Shown piece after piece: positions 1 through 5,154 of a stretch of DNA of 5,154 bases. The stretch's first letter is position 1; the number at the start of each line of letters is the position of its first letter. The position numbers and the translations under genes were made by a program. The stretch lies in the NCBI GenBank assembly GCA_002455915.1, contig DKLU01000405.1, forward strand, positions 1 through 5,154, given 5' to 3'. The stretch is from Chryseobacterium sp. UBA6632. Its GTDB lineage: Bacteria; Bacteroidota; Bacteroidia; Flavobacteriales; Weeksellaceae. Under the pieces are notes generated by a model. It made no database searches. It worked only from the letters and a program-made list of their open reading frames with translations, and was not told the origin of the DNA.

Positions 1-689
1 GCATCTCCTTGTTTTAAATAATAATAAGGGGAGTTTATCAAATTGGCGTCTTGAAGGTTCACCTTCCCATGAGTAATTTTTCCATCTTCAGTTCTAATGA
101 TTAAAACATCATTTCTTTTACCATACATTGTTAAATCTCCAGCCATACCTAATGCATTCCAGATCGTTCCTTGGCCATTAGATATCGTATAATCTCCCTG
201 TCTATTTACTTCTCCTAAAACTGTAACTTTAAAATTTGCAAGTCTAATATTAACCGTTGGATTTATAATATATTGGGTCATTTTCAATCTAAGCTCGTCT
301 TTAAATTCTGAGATTGATTTTTCCCTTGTATTAATTTTCCCTATAACTGGAAAATCTATATTCCCTTCAGAATCTACTATATAAGTGGGTCCCGAAATAC
401 TTACAACACCTTGATTAGGAGTATTTCCTCCAGCTGAAGAATTAGTTTGTATCACTTCCGATGAAGAATAATTCTGATTAAATGGTCTTACAACATCCAT
501 ATCTTTAGCAGTGATAAGAATAACCAGCTGATCCCCACTCTGAATCAGAGAATTTGAATTCTTTGCAGACGATTCAATCGCAACATTTTCTATATTCTGC
601 ATGTAATTCAAATCATTTTTTTTGTCTTGCCTAACCTTACAAGAAATTAATGCCAATGCGCAAAATACAGTTAGAATTTTACTCTTCAT
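1..689 (-). CDS. Wza/BexD-type polysaccharide export lipoprotein (3' end cut off)
   Basis: Probable outer-membrane component of capsule or exopolysaccharide export, forming the exit channel for the polymer together with an inner-membrane Wzc-like co-polymerase. I translated it by hand: 229 residues are visible and the frame is open to the window edge. The N-terminus is a lipoprotein signal: Lys at 2 and 4, a hydrophobic run at 5-15, and a lipobox LISC with the lipidated Cys at 17. A polysaccharide-export (Poly_export) domain spans about 48-150 (SGDQLVI at 51-57, YIVDSEGNIDFPVIGKI at 103-119). An SLBB-type segment follows from about 153 (VTVLGEVNRQGDYTI at 155-169). The fragment ends in YYYLKQGD, a motif that in flavobacterial homologues lies roughly 30-40 residues before a hydrophobic C-terminus. 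The linker at 71-98 is rich in Ser, Asn and Gly. The ATG at 687-689 is chosen because it gives the complete signal peptide; the nearest upstream ATG is out of frame. It lies 36 bases after the dehydratase gene and is probably in the same operon. Confidence 0.9.
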   Translation of the reverse strand, partial: MKSKILTVFCALALISCKVRQDKKNDLNYMQNIENVAIESSAKNSNSLIQSGDQLVILITAKDMDVVRPFNQNYSSSEVIQTNSSAGGNTPNQGVVSISGPTYIVDSEGNIDFPVIGKINTREKSISEFKDELRLKMTQYIINPTVNIRLANFKVTVLGEVNRQGDYTISNGQGTIWNALGMAGDLTMYGKRNDVLIIRTEDGKITHGKVNLQDANLINSPYYYLKQGD

Positions 690-725
690 ATCTTAAAATT
701 GTACAAATATACATTTATATTTATC

Positions 726-2654
726 TTATTTGTCTAGTATCTCATATACCGAGTTATTACTCTTAAACTCAGGTACAATTGTCTTTAATAACTTTACAAC
801 TTCTACTTTATCCCTTCTGATAGAAGCTTTGGTTACTAAGTTTATTAATGAACTAATTTCTTTAAATTCAGCCGAAGGATCCTTAGAAACCATTATTTTT
901 TCATTATGTGTGGGAAGGGTTTTTGCATTATCGCTTAATAACTCTTCATATAATTTTTCACCTGGTCTTAAACCTGTATAAATAATTTTAATGTCTGTGT
1001 TTGGTTCAAAACCAGACAGTTTAATCATTCTATGAGCCAAATCTAGAATTTTTACTGGTTCGCCCATATCAAACACGAAAATTTCTCCTCCTTTCCCCAT
1101 TGTTCCAGCTTGTAAAACCAATTCACAAGCTTCAGGAATCGTCATAAAATATCTCACAATTTCAGGGTGAGTAATCGTTACAGGCCCTCCCGCCTCAATT
1201 TGTTTCTTAAAATGAGGAATTACAGATCCATTTGATCCTAAAACGTTTCCAAATCTTGTTGTAATAAACTTCGTGGTATTTCCCTCTACATTCTGTAATG
1301 ATTGCACAAATAATTCCGCTGCCCTTTTTGAAGCCCCCATTACGTTGGTGGGGTTTACAGCTTTATCCGTAGAAACCATTACAAATCTGTTTACATGATA
1401 CTGACTTGATAATGTTGCTATATTTTTTGAGCCTAAAACATTTACTAAAATTGCTTCATGCGGGTTTTCTTCCACTAATGGTACATGCTTATACGCTGCA
1501 GCATGATATACCATTGAAAAGTTATATTTCTGAAACAAGGGTTCAATCCTATGTTTATTGGAAACATCCGCCAAAACAAATTTAAATCTGATATGAGGAA
1601 ATTTATCCTTCATCTCTAATTCTATATCGTATAGAGGTGTCTCTGCTTGGTCTAATACAACGATTAAAGAAGGATTAAATTGTGCGACCTGTCTTACAAT
1701 CTCACTTCCGATAGATCCTGCTCCACCAGTAACAAGAACATTTTTATCAAAATGTCTGCTTTTAACTTCTTCATTTTCTATTTTAATCGGTTTTCTATTT
1801 AATAAATCCTCAATTTGGAGATTTCTGATGGATCCTCCTAAATCACTATCTCTTAGCTTTTGCACAGAAGGTGATTTGAAAATTTGAAGATCTTTCTCTA
1901 AAAATAAATTTACCCAAGAATTCATTTCATCCTTAGACATCATTTCTTTGATTACCAAAACTCCGTCTACAACAAGTTCTTCTTTTGTATTTTTTTCTAT
2001 TCTTTCTTTTCCGAAAATAGGTTTTCCTAATAAAGATGCTCTTTTCGAATCTGTTCTTTGCGTCAAAAATCCTACAACTTGGTACGGTAAACTTGGGTTA
2101 TCTAAAATTGCTCTTGCAATAGCAATAGACTGTTCATCAATACCTAACACAAGAATCCTTTTTTTCAATGCACTTCTTCTATATTCCCGAACCACCTGGA
2201 AAAATTCTTTCACATACAACCTGAAAAGAAATAATCCCATAAATGAAATGATAAAATACAGAACCAAAAAAGAATTCATTATAAATTTAGTTCCAGAAGT
2301 CCAAAAATATAATGTGTTTACTGAACCGACTACAAACATTGTACAAAAAGAGGCCAGTAATAATTTAAATAAATCTATAAAAGTAGAATGTCTGATAATC
2401 CCCGCATAAGTCTTGAAAAAATACATAAAAAAAGTATTTATCAGAATAATCGATGCAAAGACCAAACTTTGATCGTCATGATAAATAAATTCTCTCTGCG
2501 TAATTTTTTCAATGATGTAGGTTGAAAGAAACAAAGATATAACCAGAATAATAATATCTATTAAAAGAATTATCCATCTAGGAAGATATCTCACGTCTGA
2601 AAGGTTGACAACGTTATCCCCAGCAAATATTTTTTTTCTAAGAGACTTGTACAT
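726..2654 (-). CDS. Membrane-bound nucleotide-sugar 4,6-dehydratase (WbpM/PglF/CapD/FlaA1 family)
   Basis: Likely converts UDP-GlcNAc (or another UDP-HexNAc) to the UDP-4-keto-6-deoxy sugar, an early step for modified sugars of capsule, O-antigen or glycans. It is 642 residues, the usual size of the long membrane form. Four hydrophobic helices lie at about 26-47, 63-81, 93-115 and 125-146, so it sits in the inner membrane with its catalytic part in the cytoplasm. A first Rossmann-like domain begins near 166 (RILVLGIDEQS). The catalytic SDR domain starts at 303: NAD(P)-binding TGGAGSIGSE at 309-318, HAAAYKHVP at 384-392, VSTDKA at 427-432, MGASK at 439-443, RFGNVLGSNGS at 467-477, and GLRPGEKLYEELL at 561-573. 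The usual catalytic Tyr of YxxxK is Met439, giving the Ser-Met-Lys arrangement known from WbpM. The ATG at 2652-2654 gives the typical N-terminus MYKSLRKK. It follows the aminotransferase gene after 123 bases and precedes the exporter. The exact substrate and C5 stereochemistry cannot be read from sequence. Confidence 0.93.
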   Translation of the reverse strand: MYKSLRKKIFAGDNVVNLSDVRYLPRWIILLIDIIILVISLFLSTYIIEKITQREFIYHDDQSLVFASIILINTFFMYFFKTYAGIIRHSTFIDLFKLLLASFCTMFVVGSVNTLYFWTSGTKFIMNSFLVLYFIISFMGLFLFRLYVKEFFQVVREYRRSALKKRILVLGIDEQSIAIARAILDNPSLPYQVVGFLTQRTDSKRASLLGKPIFGKERIEKNTKEELVVDGVLVIKEMMSKDEMNSWVNLFLEKDLQIFKSPSVQKLRDSDLGGSIRNLQIEDLLNRKPIKIENEEVKSRHFDKNVLVTGGAGSIGSEIVRQVAQFNPSLIVVLDQAETPLYDIELEMKDKFPHIRFKFVLADVSNKHRIEPLFQKYNFSMVYHAAAYKHVPLVEENPHEAILVNVLGSKNIATLSSQYHVNRFVMVSTDKAVNPTNVMGASKRAAELFVQSLQNVEGNTTKFITTRFGNVLGSNGSVIPHFKKQIEAGGPVTITHPEIVRYFMTIPEACELVLQAGTMGKGGEIFVFDMGEPVKILDLAHRMIKLSGFEPNTDIKIIYTGLRPGEKLYEELLSDNAKTLPTHNEKIMVSKDPSAEFKEISSLINLVTKASIRRDKVEVVKLLKTIVPEFKSNNSVYEILDK

Positions 2655-2729
2655 TGTCTTTATTTGTGTTCATATTTAATTAGTTGTAAAAAATCCGTCA
2701 ATTCAAAAAAATCAGGATCATGTGCGGTG

Positions 2730-2737
2730 CAAAATTA
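2730..2737 (-). promoter_or_regulatory. Candidate -7 element for the dehydratase/export operon
   Basis: On the minus strand this reads TAATTTTG, matching the Bacteroidota -7 consensus TAnnTTTG, and it is followed by CACCGCA. It would give a leader of roughly 70 bases before the dehydratase ATG. I find no TTG at the expected 17-23 base spacing; the nearest upstream TTG is 28 bases away, so the -33 half is missing or degenerate. In such AT-rich DNA a lone -7 match has a fair chance of being accidental. Its position in the longest gap of the cluster is what favours it. Confidence 0.4.
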
Positions 2738-2753
2738 AGATAAAATTTTATCT
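2738..2753. repeat. Perfect 16-base palindrome, possible operator
   Basis: AGATAAAATTTTATCT is its own reverse complement. It directly abuts the candidate -7 element at 2730-2737, so it would occupy the promoter spacer, where a dimeric repressor could act. It lies 25-40 bases after the aminotransferase stop. It could instead form a weak hairpin in the aminotransferase transcript, but the stem is almost all A-T and has no loop, so it is a poor terminator. No second copy is seen in the window. Confidence 0.4.
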
Positions 2754-2777
2754 ATTTACTATATTCAAAAAATAAAT

Positions 2778-3911
2778 TTAATTATTAAATAAATTTAAAA
2801 CTTCTGCAATTCTGCCCATATCACTGCTATTTAAGCTACTTCCTGATGGCAGGCACAATCCAATTTCAAAAAGTGTACCAGAAATATTATCTCCAAAAAA
2901 CCTACAATCTTTATATAAAGGCTGCAAGTGCATTGGTTTCCACAAGTATCTGGTTTCTATATTATTTTCCAAAAAGGTTTGCCTTAGTTTTTCCTTCGAC
3001 AAGTTAGCGTTTTCTTTTATTAAAATAGTATTCAACCAATAGTTAGAATAAAAATTTTCATCAGGTTCAGAAAATAGATTAATATTTTCAATTTTCCTCA
3101 CTACTTCATGATAAAAATCATGATTCTCTCGTCGTTGATTTATGCGTTTTTCAAGCACTTCCATCTGCCCTCTTCCAATTCCGGCAGAAATATTACTCAT
3201 TCGATAATTATAGCCAATTTCAGAATGGCAATAATAATCTTTGTTATCTTTAGCCTGAGTTGATAAAAATAGAGTTTTCTCTTTATCAATTTTGTTTCTT
3301 GAAATTAAAATTCCGCCGCTGGAAGTCGTAATGATTTTATTCCCGTTAAAACTAATGATCGACAAATCTCCAAACGTTCCACACAGTTGATTTTTATAGG
3401 TACTTCCCAACGCTTCTGCACTATCTTCAATAATAGGAATTTCGTATTTTCTGGAAATTTCAAGAATTTCATCCACCATAAAAGGCATTCCATATAATGA
3501 AACCGTAATAATTGCTTTAGGTTTTTTTCCTTTCTGCAAACAATATTTTATGGCATCTTCAACCGCATTGGGACATAAATTCCAAGTTGAGCTTTCACTA
3601 TCCACAAAAACAGGGATTGCTTTCAAATATAAAATAGGATTAGCCGTCGCCACGAATGTAAAAGACTGACAGATCACAAAATCTCCCTCTTCAACATTTA
3701 ATAATTGTAAAGCTAAATGAATGGCTGCCGTGCCGGATGACAATGCCGTAACGAATGAATTTTCACCAAAATAATTTTCAAGACTATTTTCAAACTCATC
3801 TATGTTAGAACCATATTGGGAAATCCAGTTGGTATCAAAGGCATCGTTTATATATTTAAGCTCGTTGCCACCCATGTGCGGAGGCGAGAGCCAAATTTTA
3901 TCTTCTTTCAA
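2778..3911 (-). CDS. DegT/DnrJ/EryC1-family PLP-dependent sugar aminotransferase (PglE-like), TTG start
   Basis: Probable cytoplasmic transaminase that moves an amino group from glutamate onto C4 of a UDP-4-keto-6-deoxy sugar, the kind of product made by the next gene's dehydratase. It is 377 residues, normal for the family. Visible features are the N-terminal motif IWLSPPHMGGNE at 6-17, PLP phosphate-binding SSGTAAIHLAL at 58-68, the EDSAEALGS motif at 162-170 with cofactor-binding Asp163, the Schiff-base lysine Lys192 in SFNGNK followed by a Gly-Gly at 199-200, GYNYRMSN at 233-240, and the C-terminal CLPSGSSL at 353-360. The start is TTG at 3909-3911. No in-frame ATG lies between it and the upstream TAA (8 sense codons away), and the next in-frame ATG is Met13, which would remove the conserved IWLSPPH. 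It starts 33 bases after recX, with a candidate promoter at 3950-3979. The substrate is inferred from the neighbour, and other keto sugars are possible. Confidence 0.92.
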   Translation of the reverse strand: MKEDKIWLSPPHMGGNELKYINDAFDTNWISQYGSNIDEFENSLENYFGENSFVTALSSGTAAIHLALQLLNVEEGDFVICQSFTFVATANPILYLKAIPVFVDSESSTWNLCPNAVEDAIKYCLQKGKKPKAIITVSLYGMPFMVDEILEISRKYEIPIIEDSAEALGSTYKNQLCGTFGDLSIISFNGNKIITTSSGGILISRNKIDKEKTLFLSTQAKDNKDYYCHSEIGYNYRMSNISAGIGRGQMEVLEKRINQRRENHDFYHEVVRKIENINLFSEPDENFYSNYWLNTILIKENANLSKEKLRQTFLENNIETRYLWKPMHLQPLYKDCRFFGDNISGTLFEIGLCLPSGSSLNSSDMGRIAEVLNLFNN

Positions 3912-3944
3912 TCTTTGTTCTGTGTTAATTTCTGATTATTATAT

Positions 3945-4403
3945 TTAATCAAAAATATCATTTATTTTCTCATATTCAAAACCGCGGCTCATTAAATATT
4001 TTATGGTTTTGGATTTCCGCTGATATTCCTTTAATCCAGACTGTTTTGAATAATAATCTTCATAGATTTTTTGGATGGTTTTTAGATAATCATCCTCATC
4101 AATTTCGTCAAAACAGGAGTTAATCAATTTTTCAGAAATCTGTTTCTGCTTAAGATTCATTTTAATCTTAGCTTTTCCCCAATGCTTAATATAAAACTTA
4201 CCGCGAATGTAGCTTCTGGTAAATCTTTCTTCATTTAGATAATTTTCCTGTAAAAGATAAAGTATGATTTCTTCTTTAGCTTCATCAATCAGTAAAAACT
4301 CCTTCATCTTCTGCTCGACTTCCGAATGACAACGATCCTGATAAACACAGTAGTTCATCAGTTTCAGTTTTATTTCATTGAAGGTAAAAGATTTCTTTTC
4401 CAT
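3945..4403 (-). CDS. recX: RecX family regulatory protein (RecA modulator)
   Basis: Cytoplasmic protein that binds RecA filaments and restrains recombinase and SOS-related activity. With the start I prefer it has 152 residues, within the usual RecX size. Conserved stretches of the tandem three-helix repeats are visible: YCVYQDRCHSEVEQKM at 18-33, NYLNEERFTRSYIRGKFY at 54-71, WGKAKIKMNLKQKQIS at 75-90, and KTIKYLMSRGFEYEKI at 132-147. The frame is open to an earlier ATG at 4434-4436, which would add MGAFAHSFFIT. I reject it because those eleven codons are the terminator hairpin of glyA, and the protein from Met at 4401-4403 (MEKKSFTFNE) begins just before the first conserved helix. No clear promoter fits between the terminator and the ATG (only about 6 bases), so expression probably depends on read-through from glyA or a promoter within glyA. 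In many bacteria recX sits next to recA, which is not the case here. Confidence 0.9.
   Translation of the reverse strand: MEKKSFTFNEIKLKLMNYCVYQDRCHSEVEQKMKEFLLIDEAKEEIILYLLQENYLNEERFTRSYIRGKFYIKHWGKAKIKMNLKQKQISEKLINSCFDEIDEDDYLKTIQKIYEDYYSKQSGLKEYQRKSKTIKYLMSRGFEYEKINDIFD
3950..3979 (-). promoter_or_regulatory. Candidate Bacteroidota-type promoter for the aminotransferase gene
   Basis: On the minus strand, TTG (3977-3979) is followed by 19 bases and then TATTTTTG (3950-3957). This matches the Bacteroidota housekeeping promoter form TTG-N17-23-TAnnTTTG in both elements and in spacing. It overlaps the last codons and almost reaches the stop of recX. Initiation a few bases downstream, near 3943-3946, would give a leader of about 32 bases to the TTG start of the aminotransferase. 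This would let the polysaccharide genes be transcribed independently of glyA-recX. Chance matches occur in AT-rich DNA, and no transcript data are available here. Confidence 0.5.
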
Positions 4404-4407
4404 AGTT

Positions 4408-4442
4408 ATAAAAAAAGAATGAGCAAAGGCGCCCATTCTTTT
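4408..4442 (-). terminator. Rho-independent terminator of glyA
   Basis: The arms 4434-4442 and 4413-4421 form a perfect 9-base-pair stem (minus strand AAAAGAATG and CATTCTTTT). The stem continues past one mismatch (4422/4433) with two G-C pairs (4423-4432, 4424-4431) and closes with a six-base loop at 4425-4430. On the minus strand the 3' arm runs into a stretch of seven T (4410-4416), partly inside the stem. It begins 23 bases after the glyA stop and ends just before the preferred recX ATG, so it could act as a full terminator or as an attenuator allowing some recX read-through. Confidence 0.75.
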
Positions 4443-4465
4443 ATATTTAAAATTGAAAGTAATTA

Positions 4466-5154
4466 TTAATAATTGAATAACGCCTTACCTTCCATTAATT
4501 CATTAACATTTTTTCTCACAGAAGCAATAACTTCTTCATTTTTGATATTATCAACCACATCAGAAACAAATCCTGCGATGGTATCCATATCATTTTCCTT
4601 CAAGCCTCTTGTAGTAATAGCAGCCGTTCCGAATCTGATACCAGAAGTCGTAAATGGTGATTTATCATCAAACGGAACCATGTTTTTGTTACAAGTAATA
4701 TCAGCAAGCACTAGCGCTTTTTCTGTTTCTTTACCGTTTACATTTTTATTTCTAAGATCAACAAGCATTAAGTGGTTGTCTGTTCCACCACTTACAATAT
4801 CAAATCCTCTGTCGATCATCGCTTTTGACAATGCCTGAGCATTTGCTTTCACTTGCTTAGCATACACTTCAAACTGAGTATCCAACGCTTCACCAAAAGC
4901 AACCGCCTTACCAGCAATCACGTGCTCTAGCGGGCCTCCCTGAATTCCTGGGAAAACAGCTCCGTCAAGAACCTGGCTCATCATTTTGATTTCACCTTTT
5001 GGCGTTTTATGACCGTATGTATTTTCGAAATCTTTCCCCATCATAATCATACCACCTCTTGGACCTCTTAACGTCTTGTGAGTCGTAGTCGTTACAACAT
5101 GACAGTGTTCGAATGGATTATTTAAAAGACCTTTTGCAACTAAACCAGCCGGGT
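4466..5154 (-). CDS. glyA: Serine hydroxymethyltransferase, C-terminal part (5' end cut off)
   Basis: Cytoplasmic PLP enzyme that interconverts serine plus tetrahydrofolate with glycine plus 5,10-methylenetetrahydrofolate, the main source of one-carbon units. The frame runs open to the right edge; 228 residues are visible and about 200 N-terminal ones are missing compared with full-length enzymes. Numbered from the first complete codon, the active-site loop [14 protein letters not shown] is at 21-34, with the PLP Schiff-base lysine at 26. FPGIQGGP is at 67-74, [11 protein letters not shown] at 124-134, and [14 protein letters not shown] at 170-183, with the Arg that binds the substrate carboxylate at 173. 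The tail after the PLP lysine is about 14 residues longer than in E. coli GlyA. The extra length falls just after the lysine loop ([15 protein letters not shown], about 39-53), as in Bacteroidota homologues to my recollection. The ATG at 5048-5050 is internal and not the start. The gene ends in TAA at 4466-4468 and is followed by a strong terminator. Confidence 0.97.
   Translation of the reverse strand, partial: PAGLVAKGLLNNPFEHCHVVTTTTHKTLRGPRGGMIMMGKDFENTYGHKTPKGEIKMMSQVLDGAVFPGIQGGPLEHVIAGKAVAFGEALDTQFEVYAKQVKANAQALSKAMIDRGFDIVSGGTDNHLMLVDLRNKNVNGKETEKALVLADITCNKNMVPFDDKSPFTTSGIRFGTAAITTRGLKENDMDTIAGFVSDVVDNIKNEEVIASVRKNVNELMEGKALFNY

Noticed and set aside
704..711. TATATTTG (minus strand), a -7-like match just before the exporter gene
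   Set aside because: No TTG at the right spacing, the leader would be only about 10 bases, and the 36-base gap fits simple cotranscription with the dehydratase gene.
730..981. Plus-strand open frame of 83 codons
   Set aside because: Lies entirely antisense to the conserved 3' part of the dehydratase gene and has no recognisable protein features.
1948..2409. Plus-strand open frame of 153 codons
   Set aside because: Antisense to the dehydratase middle and membrane region; the translation has no family motif, and low stop density on one strand of an AT-rich gene explains it.
2638..2673. Eleven-codon upstream ORF (MNTNKDNVQVS) overlapping the dehydratase start
   Set aside because: Begins 19 bases before the dehydratase ATG in another frame and ends in TAG inside it. 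A leader peptide is conceivable, but nothing in its sequence supports a function and such short frames arise by chance.
2655..2777. Possible terminator between the aminotransferase and dehydratase genes
   Set aside because: Runs of T occur (for example GGATTTTTT and TGATTTTTTT on the minus strand), but no G-C stem precedes them.
3305..3493. Minus-strand 62-codon open frame
   Set aside because: Sits in another frame inside the aminotransferase, whose reading frame here is strongly conserved (EDSAEALGS to the PLP lysine).
3932..3952. Short inverted repeat GATTA/TAATC around the recX stop
   Set aside because: Only a five-base A-T-rich stem without a T-run; too weak to be called a terminator.
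4473..4838. Plus-strand open frame of 121 codons
   Set aside because: Antisense to conserved glyA coding sequence with no motif of its own.

Overview
The window is AT-rich, and every gene in it lies on the minus strand, so transcription runs from high to low coordinates. The protein types point to a flavobacterium of the phylum Bacteroidota. Evidence for this is the serine hydroxymethyltransferase (SHMT) with an insert after the PLP-lysine loop, the RecX style, the lipoprotein Wza-type exporter, promoter-like TTG-N19-TAnnTTTG elements, and the lack of clear Shine-Dalgarno sites. A Chryseobacterium-like member of the Weeksellaceae is my best guess, made from remembered protein style and not from a search.

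In transcription order: (1) the C-terminal half of glyA (SHMT), cut by the right edge, ending in a rho-independent terminator; (2) recX, the RecA modulator, whose start I place downstream of that terminator; (3) a DegT/DnrJ/EryC1 (PglE-type) sugar aminotransferase with a TTG start and a good candidate promoter inside the end of recX; (4) a membrane-anchored nucleotide-sugar 4,6-dehydratase of the WbpM/PglF/CapD type, preceded by a 123-base gap holding a -7-like element and a perfect 16-base palindrome; (5) a Wza/BexD-type polysaccharide export lipoprotein, cut by the left edge.

Two housekeeping genes (one-carbon metabolism and recombination control) therefore abut the start of a surface-polysaccharide cluster. 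The dehydratase would convert a UDP-HexNAc to a 4-keto-6-deoxy sugar, the aminotransferase would aminate C4 to give a 4-amino-4,6-dideoxy sugar nucleotide, and the exporter would form the outer-membrane exit for the finished polymer. Further polymer genes (Wzc-like kinase, flippase, glycosyltransferases) probably continue past the left edge.

I see no RNA gene, CRISPR array, insertion sequence or phage gene. I do not see an undescribed system here. The most useful points are start-site corrections, candidate regulatory sites, and the altered catalytic triad in the dehydratase.
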